From NCBI GenBank assembly GCA_945877525.1, contig CAMDVP010000003.1, forward strand, positions 1-37,539: DNA of 37,539 nucleotides. Direction: 5' to 3'. A program made the translations under genes and the position numbers. The stretch's first letter is position 1. Every line of letters begins with the position of its first letter. The DNA is from an uncultured Clostridia bacterium (GTDB lineage: Bacteria > Bacillota > Clostridia > Christensenellales > Aristaeellaceae). The notes beneath the pieces are model-generated. The model had not been told where the DNA came from. It saw only the letters and a list, made by a program, of their open reading frames with translations, and did no database searches. This document shows positions 8,569 through 16,462 of this stretch, piece after piece.

Positions 8569-8609
8569 CCGGGGCGGCCACTCCCGCATGCACGAATTGG
8601 CCGCCCCGG
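8569..8609. repeat. 12-bp stem inverted repeat
   Basis: CCGGGGCGGCCA at 8569-8580 is exactly complementary to TGGCCGCCCCGG at 8598-8609, with a 17-base loop. No T-tract follows on either strand, so it is not a standard terminator. Confidence 0.7.
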
Positions 8610-8619
8610 TGGGCTTTTG

Positions 8620-8645
8620 GTACTTTTCGCCCAGACGAAAAGTAC
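8620..8645. repeat. 10-bp stem inverted repeat
   Basis: GTACTTTTCG (8620-8629) and CGAAAAGTAC (8636-8645) are perfect complements around a 6-base loop CCCAGA. Dispersed non-coding palindromes of this kind occur in many bacterial genomes. Confidence 0.65.
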
Positions 8646-8740
8646 ATGCCGGGGTTGCTTTTACCCTGTAAAGAGCAACTGCCGGTGGGCAGTGTCTCAT
8701 GTTCTTCTGTCCATATATGCTTTCCGCTGTATGCGGCAGA

Positions 8741-8803
8741 GGGTTTCGCCTCTGCGGAGGCGACCAAAGGGCTTTGCGGTCGCCCTTTGGAAACCTTCGC
8801 GGC
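8741..8803. repeat. REP-like palindromic repeat, short copy
   Basis: An outer stem GGTTTC/GAAACC encloses two hairpins, CGCCTC-tgcg-GAGGCG and CAAAGGGC...GCCCTTTG; an alternative GGCGACC/GGTCGCC pairing is also possible. A longer copy of the same element is at 27369-27495, with the same arms and an extra central block. Confidence 0.7.
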
Positions 8804-8810
8804 CTTCCTC

Positions 8811-8859
8811 TTGATAAGTTCGGGGTACGTAAAGGAACCCTTTGATAAGTTCTGGGTAT
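8811..8859. repeat. Short direct repeat
   Basis: TTGATAAGTTCGGGGTAC at 8811-8828 recurs as TTGATAAGTTCTGGGTAT at 8842-8859, 31 bases apart start to start, with two mismatches. It lies just downstream of the ABC exporter genes. Confidence 0.55.
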
Positions 8860-8893
8860 ACATAGGATTTTCCCAATGATATTTGGGAAATTC

Positions 8894-10783
8894 TTATTCC
8901 CCGGCCTCCAGCCGCTCCTTGTTGTACTGCAGCGTGTACAGCTGATAGTACGCGCCCCGCTGGTGCAAAAGCTCCTGATGCGTGCCCTGCTCCATGATCT
9001 TTCCGTGGGACAGCAGGATAATGTTGTCCGCATGCTGGATGGTCGACAGCCGGTGAGCCACGACCAGCATGGTGCCGATGTTTTTCATCTTCTCCAGGGA
9101 ATCCTGAATCAGCAGCTCCGTTTCCGTGTCAATGTTGGCGGTGGCCTCGTCCAGGATCATCACGGCGGGCTTGTGCAGGATGGTCCTGGCGAAGGACAGC
9201 AGCTGCCGCTGCCCGGCAGAGAAATTGTTGCCCCGCTCATGGACGGGCTCGTTCAGGCCGCCCTCCAGCCGGGAAATGAAGGAATCGGCGTTCACATAGC
9301 GGCAGGCGGCCCAGATTTCCTCGTCGGTGAAGGACTCTTCCCTCAGGACAATGTTGGAGCGGATGGTTCCAGAGAACAGAAATACGTCCTGCAGCATCTG
9401 CCCGAAGTGACGGCGCAGGGAGGCGATTTTGATTTTGCGGATGTCAATGCCGTCGATGAGAATCTGCCCCTTTTGGATGTCGTAATTGCGGCAGATCAGC
9501 GACAGGATGGTGGATTTGCCTGAGCCCGTTGCGCCCACGAAGGCCACGGTCTGCCGGGGCAGCACATGGAAGGACACGTCCTTCAGCACCCATTCCTCCG
9601 GCTTGTAGCAAAACCACACGTTGCGGAATTCGATCTCCCCCCGGAGCGTTTCCAGCTCCATGGCGTCGGGCTCGTCCACCACCTCGGGCTGCATGTCAAA
9701 CACGGCGAAAATTTTCTCCGCCGAGGCAAAGGCGCTTTGCAGCATGTTGAACTGCTCAGCCAGGGTCTGAATGGGGTTAAAGAACTTCGACACATACATG
9801 TAGAAGCTGACGATGGTGCCGGAGGTCATGACCTGCCCAAAGACCACCGAGTCCTTGATTACCCCCCGTCCGCCGAGATACAGCAGGCACAGCACCGAGG
9901 AAATGTACAGCAGATACACCATCGGCCGGAACACGCCGAACACAAAAATCTGCTGCTGCTTTGCCTTTTTCAGACGGGCGCTCTTTTCCAGAAATTCATT
10001 CAGCTTGCGCCCCTCCTGGTTGAAAATTTGCGTAATCTTGATGCCGGAGAGGTTTTCGGACAGGTAGGTGTTGATGTCGGTGGTGCCATCCTTTACCTTG
10101 CGGAACACAGCCCTGGTAAACTTGCGGAAAATAACCGTGAAGAGAATCACAAAGGGAACGAAGCACAGCACCATCAGCGTCAGCTCGTAGTTGAGCAGCA
10201 GCATGGCCACCAGCACGCCGATGATGACAAAAACGTTCTTTATCATGGTAACCAGGATGTTGGTGAACATCATGGAGATGGCGTTGGTATCGTTGGTCAC
10301 GCGGGTTACCAGCTTGCCCACGGGAATCTGGTTCAGCTGCTCATGGGACAGGCTTTCAATATGGGTGAACAGATCCTGGCGCAGGGCGGAGAGAATCTTC
10401 TGCCCGGTTTTCTGCAGGGCGATGGCCTGCACATAGGTGCATGCCATGGAGACCACCAGCACCCCGGCATATATCGCCACCATGCGGAACAGCGCCGGCA
10501 GCTCAAACCGGGCCTTGATCATTTCCTCAATGCGGCCCACCAGCAGCGGCGACAGGATATCATAGGCAATGGATACCAGCATCAGTGCCAGCACCCCGGC
10601 AAACTGCTTCCAGTAGGGCCTGGCATAGACCATCAGACGGGCCATGATTTCCCCGTCCTTCATATGCCGGTCGAAGCCCGCGCTTTCCGCCCTGCGGCGC
10701 ATCAGCAGGTAGGCTGTAACAAAAATGATGGAAAATACGCCCACAATGGCGCCCACGATCATCAGCGGCAGAAACTCACGCAT
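8894..10783 (-). CDS. ABC exporter half-transporter, canonical-ATPase subunit (BmrD/YheH-like)
   Basis: A 629-residue fused membrane/ATPase half-transporter. An N-terminal membrane helix (residues 5-27) precedes the usual six-helix ABC exporter domain (about 55-340) and the nucleotide-binding domain. Walker A is GATGSGKST, Walker B ends ILDEATANID with the catalytic glutamate present, and the H-loop is AHRLST. Its signature motif is non-standard, FSAGQ rather than LSGGQ. This matches the larger partner of Bacillus BmrCD-type heterodimers. The ATG at 10783 has GAGGAG just upstream and overlaps the end of the partner gene by 8 nt. A longer frame reaching into the partner gene is a shadow. Such pairs export drugs or peptides across the membrane; the substrate here is unknown. 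Confidence 0.88.
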   Translation of the reverse strand: MREFLPLMIVGAIVGVFSIIFVTAYLLMRRRAESAGFDRHMKDGEIMARLMVYARPYWKQFAGVLALMLVSIAYDILSPLLVGRIEEMIKARFELPALFRMVAIYAGVLVVSMACTYVQAIALQKTGQKILSALRQDLFTHIESLSHEQLNQIPVGKLVTRVTNDTNAISMMFTNILVTMIKNVFVIIGVLVAMLLLNYELTLMVLCFVPFVILFTVIFRKFTRAVFRKVKDGTTDINTYLSENLSGIKITQIFNQEGRKLNEFLEKSARLKKAKQQQIFVFGVFRPMVYLLYISSVLCLLYLGGRGVIKDSVVFGQVMTSGTIVSFYMYVSKFFNPIQTLAEQFNMLQSAFASAEKIFAVFDMQPEVVDEPDAMELETLRGEIEFRNVWFCYKPEEWVLKDVSFHVLPRQTVAFVGATGSGKSTILSLICRNYDIQKGQILIDGIDIRKIKIASLRRHFGQMLQDVFLFSGTIRSNIVLREESFTDEEIWAACRYVNADSFISRLEGGLNEPVHERGNNFSAGQRQLLSFARTILHKPAVMILDEATANIDTETELLIQDSLEKMKNIGTMLVVAHRLSTIQHADNIILLSHGKIMEQGTHQELLHQRGAYYQLYTLQYNKERLEAGE

Positions 10784-12557
10784 GCTCCTCGCCTCCTTCC
10801 TCCTCCAGGCGCTGCAGATCCACCATCCGGCGGTAGGCGCCGCAGGTTTCGTACAGCGCCTGATGGGTGCCCACAGCGGCCACACGGCCGTCATCAATGA
10901 AGATGATCTTATCCATCTGCTCAATGGTGGAAATTCTGTGGGCAATAAGGATGGTGGTGCGGCCCTTGCGGGTGCGGCGCAGGTTTTCCAGAATATGCTT
11001 TTCCGTTTTGGTGTCCACGGCGGACACCGAGTCATCCAGAATCAAAATGGGCGCATCCTTCATCAGCGCCCGGGCAATGGAGATGCGCTGCTTCTGCCCG
11101 CCGGAGACGGTTACGCCCCGCTCGCCCAGCACGGTTTCATAGCCCTTGGCAAACTCGCGGATATTGCTGTCCACATCGGCCAGGGCCGCCGCGGAGGCCA
11201 CGGCCTGGGCGCTCAGATCGTCCGAGCCAAAAGCGATGTTCCTTGTGATGGTGTCGCTGAAGAGGAAATTGTCCTGGGGCACATAAGCCGCCGCGGCCCG
11301 CACCTGGCGGATGGGCACGGCGTTCACGTCCTGTCCGTCGATAAACACCGCGCCGTCGGGCACGTTGTAGGTGCGCAAGAGCAAATCCACCAGGGTGGTT
11401 TTGCCCGAGCCCGTTTTGCCCACCAGACCCACGTTTTCCCCGGCGTGGATGGTAAAGGACACGTCCTTGAGCGCGTCGAATTCTCCGTCGGGATAGCGGA
11501 AGGTCAGGTCGCGGAACTCGATATCGCCATGCACCGGGCCCAGGTCGTGCACATCAGGGCGGTCGGTCACGTCCACGGGCGCGTCGAGCAATTCGCTGAT
11601 GCGCTTGAGCGACGCCTTGCCCCGTGAGGTCATGTCGATGAGCTCCGATACAGCCATGATGGGCCACACCGTGGCGCTGAAGTAGCCGATGAACTCCATC
11701 AGCTGGCCGGCGTTGAACACCTGCTCATGCACCAGATAACCGCCGTAGCCCAGGATGATACAGACGACCGACTCCACAAACAGGGACACCAGCACCCGCA
11801 AAAGCATGGAGGCGCGGGTGAAATCCACATTGGCGTCTTCGTTTTCCCGGTTGAGCTTCTGGAAGGCCCACAGCTCCTTGCCCTCCTTGACAAAGGCCTT
11901 GATCACGGCAATGCCCGAGAAGCTCTCCTGGGAGAAGTCGGACAGGTTGGAGAAGGCCTGCTGTCGGATGTCCCATTTCTTCATCATGTACTTGCCGATC
12001 ACCGTGCTGACCCCCAGCAAAAGCAGCATGGGAATCAGCGCGAAGAAGGTGAGCAGCGGGTTCATGGCGAACATCTTCCCAATGGCCATGCCGCCCTGCA
12101 GAATCGCGTCGAAGAACATCAGGAAGCCCGAACCATAGCAGTCCTGCACGGTGTCCAGGTCGTTGGTGAACAGGCTCATCAGGTTGCCCACCTTGTTGAC
12201 CTGGTAATACTGCCGGGACAAATCCTTGGCATGGTCGAACATGCGGTTGCGCAGGTCGGTTTCCACCTTGATGGCCGAGCCGAAGATGCACACGCGCCAC
12301 ATGAAGCGCCCCGCCGCCACCGCCAGAATGACAAACACCAGCGGCATGCAGATTTCGTCCAGCAGGAAATCCATGTCGAACGCGCGCCGAACGCCGTCCA
12401 CCATGACATAGCCCTGGTTGACCCCGTTGATGACCATCTGATAAAGATTGGGCACGACCAGCTGGAGATAATCCACCATGGCCAGCATGGCAAGGCCCAG
12501 CAGCAGCCATGGGGCATACCTGAGGTAATAGCGGTTGATATGCTTGCCGAAGATCAT
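10776..12557 (-). CDS. ABC exporter half-transporter, degenerate-ATPase subunit (BmrC/YheI-like)
   Basis: A 593-residue half-transporter with six membrane helices (about 15-310) and a C-terminal nucleotide-binding domain. Walker A is GKTGSGKTT and the signature is a normal VSGGQ, but Walker B ends ILDDSVSAVD, with aspartate where the catalytic glutamate belongs. Together with the FSAGQ signature of its partner this predicts one working and one degenerate ATP site, as in BmrCD and TM287/288. The start at 12557 follows AAAGGAG by 6 bases and a promoter at 12603-12631; a frame extending to 12794 runs through that promoter and is rejected. First gene of a two-gene operon. Alternative: a lipid or peptide exporter. 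Confidence 0.88.
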   Translation of the reverse strand: MIFGKHINRYYLRYAPWLLLGLAMLAMVDYLQLVVPNLYQMVINGVNQGYVMVDGVRRAFDMDFLLDEICMPLVFVILAVAAGRFMWRVCIFGSAIKVETDLRNRMFDHAKDLSRQYYQVNKVGNLMSLFTNDLDTVQDCYGSGFLMFFDAILQGGMAIGKMFAMNPLLTFFALIPMLLLLGVSTVIGKYMMKKWDIRQQAFSNLSDFSQESFSGIAVIKAFVKEGKELWAFQKLNRENEDANVDFTRASMLLRVLVSLFVESVVCIILGYGGYLVHEQVFNAGQLMEFIGYFSATVWPIMAVSELIDMTSRGKASLKRISELLDAPVDVTDRPDVHDLGPVHGDIEFRDLTFRYPDGEFDALKDVSFTIHAGENVGLVGKTGSGKTTLVDLLLRTYNVPDGAVFIDGQDVNAVPIRQVRAAAAYVPQDNFLFSDTITRNIAFGSDDLSAQAVASAAALADVDSNIREFAKGYETVLGERGVTVSGGQKQRISIARALMKDAPILILDDSVSAVDTKTEKHILENLRRTRKGRTTILIAHRISTIEQMDKIIFIDDGRVAAVGTHQALYETCGAYRRMVDLQRLEEEGGEEHA

Positions 12558-12602
12558 AAGGCGCTCCTTTTCTGTTGTGGTGACAAACAGCATACGGCTT
12601 CC

Positions 12603-12631
12603 ATTATAGATGCTTTTGCATGCTTTGGCAA
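12603..12631 (-). promoter_or_regulatory. Sigma-A promoter of the ABC exporter operon
   Basis: Minus-strand TTGCCA (12626-12631), a 17-base spacer and a perfect TATAAT (12603-12608). The leader before the start codon is about 40 nt. Confidence 0.7.
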
Positions 12632-12730
12632 TGCGAACACGGAAAAATCCGACAGGAAATAGAGAAATCAGGAATGAAGCGGCGGCCTTCCGCCGTTGAA
12701 TCCATATCAGAGTGCGAGGAGGAATGCTCC

Positions 12731-13771
12731 ATGAAACGGTTCTTGGCTTTTCTGGCGGCAGCGTGTATGCTCCTGGGACTGGCGCCGAAGGCACTGGCGG
12801 AGGAATGCTATGGCCTTGCGCCCATCTACGGCATATCTGCCGACCGGGTGCATCTGCGGGAAACCCCGGGCGGAGACTCGCTGGGGCTGTATTTCAACGG
12901 CGCTCAGGCCCTGTGCCTGACGGATCCGGCGCGCTCGGAGTGGACACGGGTGCGGCTGGGCGCGGAGGAAGGGTACATCAGGTCGCGGTATCTGGCGGCG
13001 GACGGCGGCGCGGCAGTGCCCTCGCTGAAGAAGGGCGCGGTGCAGTGCATGGAGAACAGCTGGGTCAATCTGCGGGCCGCCCCGAGCAGGGACGCGGAGG
13101 CGCTCCTGCGCCTGAAGGCCGGGGATACGCTGAACGTGCTGGGCGAAACCTCCGGACACTGGTACTGGGTGCGGTACGGAAACACCTTCGGCTATGTCAT
13201 GGCCAACTATGTAATTCTGTCCGATGCGCCGGAAAAGGCCGTGGACGGCGGGCTGGCGCTGGCGCTTTTGCGGCGCGCCATGGCGGACGAGGTACGCGTA
13301 TGGCTCGCAGACAGCCAGCAGTATGCCCGCCTTTCAGAGCTGCTGGAGGCGGATGAGATCTTCGGCCGCTACGCCCTGGCTGACCTGGACGGCGACAGCC
13401 TGACGGAAATCGTCCTGGAATGGATGAAGAACGGGGAAGGCTACGGCTATGTGGTTCTGGACTGGCAGGATGGGCAGGCCGTGGCCATCCAGATGGTGTA
13501 CCGGGCGCTGCTGATGCTCAAGGGTGACGGCACCTTCAGCTGGTCCAGCGGCGCGGCGGACAACGGCTTTGGCCGTATGCTTCCGGGGTGGTATGGCTAC
13601 GCCCTGCAGGTGGATGGCTTCATGGAGTCCGATGAATCAGGCGGCATGAGCTATACCGTCAACGGCCAGAAGGTGGAGAAGTCCGTCTACGACGGCGTGC
13701 TGGTTCATCAGAACGCCAAGCCGGACGCCATATGGTACGGCGGCGACAGAACAGAAGGCAGTATCGGCTGA
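12731..13771 (+). CDS. Secreted SH3b-domain protein
   Basis: The start at 12731 is fixed by GAGGAGG 8 bases upstream and by a clear signal peptide (MKRFLAFLAAACMLLGLAPKALA, cleaved after about residue 23). The 346-residue product has two bacterial SH3-like repeats: about 30-85 (ADRVHLRETPGGDSLG.. EGYIRSRYLA) and about 98-155 (WVNLRAAPSRDAEALLRLKAG.. YVMANYV), the fold that binds peptidoglycan in many secreted proteins. The remaining part is unassigned apart from a calcium-loop-like DLDGDSLTEIV near residue 220, a pattern common in clostridial exported proteins. Probable role: wall-associated protein; no catalytic domain is visible. Divergent from the ABC exporter and convergent with divIVA. 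No good promoter was seen. Confidence 0.8.
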   Translation: MKRFLAFLAAACMLLGLAPKALAEECYGLAPIYGISADRVHLRETPGGDSLGLYFNGAQALCLTDPARSEWTRVRLGAEEGYIRSRYLAADGGAAVPSLKKGAVQCMENSWVNLRAAPSRDAEALLRLKAGDTLNVLGETSGHWYWVRYGNTFGYVMANYVILSDAPEKAVDGGLALALLRRAMADEVRVWLADSQQYARLSELLEADEIFGRYALADLDGDSLTEIVLEWMKNGEGYGYVVLDWQDGQAVAIQMVYRALLMLKGDGTFSWSSGAADNGFGRMLPGWYGYALQVDGFMESDESGGMSYTVNGQKVEKSVYDGVLVHQNAKPDAIWYGGDRTEGSIG

Positions 13772-13807
13772 TGCCGCGAAGCCGCAGACAATCCGTGCAC
13801 TCACACA

Positions 13808-13844
13808 AAAGGGGAGACGGCCCATCTGACCGTCTCCCTTTTTC
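13808..13844. terminator. Bidirectional terminator between SH3b gene and divIVA
   Basis: GGGAGACGG (13812-13820) and CCGTCTCCC (13830-13838) form a 9-bp stem. TTTTTCC follows on the plus strand and CTTTTGTG on the minus strand, so it can end transcription from both convergent genes. Confidence 0.85.
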
Positions 13845-13850
13845 CATTCA

Positions 13851-14372
13851 TCAGAACAGATCGGATGCCTTTTCCATGGCCTCCTGCTGCGCCTGCAGCA
13901 GGGCCTCAAACTTTGCGCGATATTCCGCGGCAGCAGCCTTCAGCGCCTCCACCTGACCGGTCAGCTTCTCCTTTTCCTCGGAAAGGCTGCCCAGCTTATC
14001 CGCAGCTTCCTCCTCAGCCTTGGCCACAATAGCGGCGGCCTTGGCTTCAGCGGCGGTGATGGTTTCGTTCTTCACCTTCTGCGCCATCTCCAGGATCTCG
14101 CGGAAGTCGCTGTCCGGTACGGCGACAGGCCGGGCCACCACAGGCTTGATCTGCTGGGTGGAAGCCTCGGTTACAGGCGCGGGAGCGGGAGCAGGCGCGG
14201 GACGCGCCGCCTTGGCGGCGGCCAACTGCTGCTGCAGGGACTGGATTTCGTCCAGCTGGCGGGCCATCTCGTCGCAGATGGCGTCCAGGAACTCGTCCAC
14301 CTCCTGGGGGTCGTAGCCACGGGGCTTGGTTTTGAACTCCTTGGTTTCGATCATTTCAATCGTGATCTGCAT
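13851..14372 (-). CDS. divIVA: DivIVA-domain cell division/polarity protein
   Basis: DivIVA proteins sit at curved membranes at the septum and poles and organise division or growth. This 173-residue version has the N-terminal lipid-binding domain (residues 1-60, TKEFKTKPRGYDPQEVDEFLDAI split across two conserved patches, FKTKPRGYDPQEVDEFL), a coiled coil, an Ala/Pro spacer (about 68-80) and a C-terminal Ala/Glu/Lys coiled coil (about 105-173). The ATG at 14372 has AAGGAG 9 bases upstream. It is the last gene of the division cluster, 40 bp after ylmH, which is the classical position of divIVA in Firmicutes. Confidence 0.9.
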   Translation of the reverse strand: MQITIEMIETKEFKTKPRGYDPQEVDEFLDAICDEMARQLDEIQSLQQQLAAAKAARPAPAPAPAPVTEASTQQIKPVVARPVAVPDSDFREILEMAQKVKNETITAAEAKAAAIVAKAEEEAADKLGSLSEEKEKLTGQVEALKAAAAEYRAKFEALLQAQQEAMEKASDLF

Positions 14373-14412
14373 GGTGAATAACTCCTTTCCTGATCCCGCC
14401 ATCCGGCGATTG

Positions 14413-15156
14413 CTATGCTTTTGAGAATATTTCCAGCGTGACCGGCAGGCGATCCCTGCGGGTAGGCTGCCCTACCTCCGTCAGGCGGATTCTGCCAAAG
14501 CCGCGCACAGAAATCAGCTGTCCAGGCACGAGCAGGCGATCCACACGCTCCTCCGCCCGATGATCCACCATCACGCTGCCCTGACGAATCAACTCTGCCG
14601 CCCGGCTGCGGGAAATTCGCATTCCGCTGGCCAGCAGACTGTCCAGCCGGGGCGACGCCACGGTGTCCCGCAGAAGCGTCCCCCGGGGCGGATCAATAAC
14701 CGGCGGAGTATCCGGCACCGCCACCTTCAGGGTGGCCCGTCCGGCCTGCGTCCATTCCATGGGCAGGCGCAGGGCCATTTCCGGCAGGGTGTACACCAGC
14801 GCCCGGCCCTCCTCGGCAATCAGGTCGCCAAACAGTTCCCGATCCATGCCCAGCCCCATCAGGCTGCCCAGCAAATCCCGATGCTCCACGGTGGAAAACC
14901 GGGCGTTCCAGCGGGCTTCCACCCACATGGCGGTAAACTCCGGGGACACATCCTCCGGGTGAAAGCACACCTGCACGCGCTCCGCATCAGGCCAGCCGCC
15001 GTCAAAGGAAGCAGCCACCCCCGCCGCCCTTGCCTCATGCACGGCCAGGGCACGCTCCTCTCCCGTCACAAAGCGAGCGGCAATCGGCCGATCCAGTCTG
15101 GCTGCCCGCTGCGCTGCCTGCCGCAGCCGCAGTATGCGCTGCTCCTGTTCGTTCAT
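14413..15156 (-). CDS. ylmH: YlmH-family RNA-binding S4-domain protein
   Basis: A 247-residue protein with a C-terminal S4 RNA-binding domain at about 170-235 (RLDSLLASGMRISRSRAAELI, GSVMVDHRAEERVDRLLVPG split by a short gap) after an N-terminal YlmH region ending in the RGTLLRDTVASPRLD patch. YlmH lies between ylmG/sepF and divIVA in most Firmicutes. Bacillus YlmH has been linked to ribosome rescue/quality control. The ATG overlaps the ylmG stop as TAATG, so translation is probably coupled; no strong ribosome site is visible. Confidence 0.9.
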   Translation of the reverse strand: MNEQEQRILRLRQAAQRAARLDRPIAARFVTGEERALAVHEARAAGVAASFDGGWPDAERVQVCFHPEDVSPEFTAMWVEARWNARFSTVEHRDLLGSLMGLGMDRELFGDLIAEEGRALVYTLPEMALRLPMEWTQAGRATLKVAVPDTPPVIDPPRGTLLRDTVASPRLDSLLASGMRISRSRAAELIRQGSVMVDHRAEERVDRLLVPGQLISVRGFGRIRLTEVGQPTRRDRLPVTLEIFSKA

Positions 15157-15431
15157 TACAGGAAGATGCCCAGAATGCTGCCCACAATCTGCCGGGCAAT
15201 ACTGATCACCAGCAGCGCTGCCACCGGCGACCAGTCAAAAATCTGCCAGCGGGTGGGCAGCTTTGCAATCAACAGGCGGCGGATGGGCGTCAGGAGAGGC
15301 TCCACCACACTGCGCAGCAGTTCTGTCCAGCGGTTAGCCGCAGGGCGCAGCCAGGACAGCAGCACATAGAGCAGAATGGCCAGCTCATACAGGGAAAAGA
15401 CCAGCTGAACCAGCTTGTACAACAGATGCAC
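15156..15431 (-). CDS. ylmG: YggT/YlmG family membrane protein
   Basis: A 91-residue protein with two hydrophobic segments (about 3-30 and 60-88) around the family's PRWxxL-like loop (TELLRSVVEPLLTPIRRLL), the usual size and topology of YggT/YlmG. The exact role is unsettled; it is tied to division and membrane shape by conserved neighbourhood. Two GTG starts are possible. I chose 15431 because the strong AGAGGTGA ribosome site is 5 bases upstream of it; the other GTG at 15440 would lie inside that site. It starts 14 bp after the sepF stop and overlaps ylmH by one base. Confidence 0.85.
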   Translation of the reverse strand: MHLLYKLVQLVFSLYELAILLYVLLSWLRPAANRWTELLRSVVEPLLTPIRRLLIAKLPTRWQIFDWSPVAALLVISIARQIVGSILGIFL

Positions 15432-15445
15432 GGGCGTCACCTCTC

Positions 15446-16432
15446 TCAGCGGCCAAAGCCCGCTGCACGATAGCCGTAGGTTCCGCGATCCTCCTGGGGC
15501 GCGTAGTCACGGCGGGCGTAGGGCTGCTCCCAGGACGGGCCGAAGGACTGCCGGTCCGCATAGCGGCTGTCCCGGGCATAGGGCTGCTCCCAGCGGGAGG
15601 CGCTGTCAGCGGCAGGCCAGCGGCTGTTCATATCCTGGTCGCTCATGCGGCGCACCGAGTCGTAAGGCACCACCATGACTTCCTCGGGCGCAATCAGATA
15701 GATGCTCCTGGCCGCCACCCGGGTGAAGGTACAGTGCATAACCCGGGCCGCCCCGTAGAGCATGTCCAGGCAGCGCTGGTTTTCCACCTCGTCGTTGATC
15801 TGCTCGGTATTGACGATCACCGACTCGCTGTTGCGCATATATTCAATAATGCGGTAGCACATGCCCACGCTGGAAACCACCGCCACATTCTCAATATGGC
15901 GATAGGCGCGGCCGTCGCCGCCCACGAAGTTGCCCGGCATGTAGGAAATATTATCCATTTGGGGTGGGGTTTGGGTCTGCGTCTGATAGTAGCCGGTGGG
16001 CTGCTGATAGCTGGTAGCCTGGGCGTTCCAGCTCTGCGGCTCGGCATAGGCCGGCTCCTGCCAGGCGCCCATGGGCTGCTGATAGGCCGTGCCATTCATG
16101 CCACCCTGCTGATAACCGGTAGCCTGGGGCGGCATGGACGCATAACCGCCCTGGGGCTGGTAGCCCGTGGCCTGGGGCGGCACCATGCCGGTAAAGCCGG
16201 TATAGCCCGCCTGTGGCTGCATTTCGGGCTGCATGTCCCACCCGGCGGCAGGCTGCTCGGCCTGGGCGGCAGTCTGCCGGGCCGTTTCCCGCAGGGCGCG
16301 GTTCTTCGCCGTATTGGGATGATAGCCGCTGTATCCGCCGTTGGCCCTGTTGAACTCCATGTCATCCTGGCCAAAGGGATTGCCGGACTTGATCCGATCC
16401 CACAGGGACTGCGTCCAATCCTTAAACGTCAT
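15446..16432 (-). CDS. sepF: SepF cell division protein with long low-complexity insert
   Basis: SepF binds the membrane and aligns FtsZ filaments. This protein is 328 residues, about twice the usual 150. Residues 1-20 (MTFKDWTQSLWDRIKSG) are the amphipathic membrane helix. Residues 55-165 are a Gln/Pro/Tyr/Gly-rich linker in which PPQATGYQ occurs twice and QATSYQQPTGYYQ follows. The SepF core is at about 178-258 (RHIENVAVV, SVIVNTEQINDE, MLYGAARVM, IYLIAPEEVMVVP). A further 70-residue Arg/Tyr-rich tail repeats WEQPYAR twice. The ATG at 16432 has GGGAGG 7 bases upstream. A promoter-like site inside ylmE (16884-16912) could drive it separately. Confidence 0.9.
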   Translation of the reverse strand: MTFKDWTQSLWDRIKSGNPFGQDDMEFNRANGGYSGYHPNTAKNRALRETARQTAAQAEQPAAGWDMQPEMQPQAGYTGFTGMVPPQATGYQPQGGYASMPPQATGYQQGGMNGTAYQQPMGAWQEPAYAEPQSWNAQATSYQQPTGYYQTQTQTPPQMDNISYMPGNFVGGDGRAYRHIENVAVVSSVGMCYRIIEYMRNSESVIVNTEQINDEVENQRCLDMLYGAARVMHCTFTRVAARSIYLIAPEEVMVVPYDSVRRMSDQDMNSRWPAADSASRWEQPYARDSRYADRQSFGPSWEQPYARRDYAPQEDRGTYGYRAAGFGR

Positions 16433-16462
16433 TGAATTTCCTCCCAAACGTTGTTCCCGTAT

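Larger units (their letters stand above)
8381..8893. repeat. Gene-free patch of palindromes and short repeats
   Basis: No convincing gene lies here on either strand; the short open frames have no ribosome sites or recognisable products. The DNA is instead a string of hairpins: a GGCGCT/AGCGCC hairpin near 8468, a 12-bp stem CCGGGGCGGCCA (8569-8580) with TGGCCGCCCCGG (8598-8609), a 10-bp stem GTACTTTTCG (8620-8629) with CGAAAAGTAC (8636-8645), an imperfect GTTGCT...AGCAAC hairpin near 8655-8685, the REP-like unit at 8741-8803 and a direct repeat at 8811-8859. Confidence 0.6.

Noticed and set aside
8869..8891. TTTCCCA...TGGGAAA hairpin after the ABC exporter as terminator
   Set aside because: The stem is AT-rich and the sequence after it on the minus strand (ATCCTATG) has no T run, so it is not convincing.
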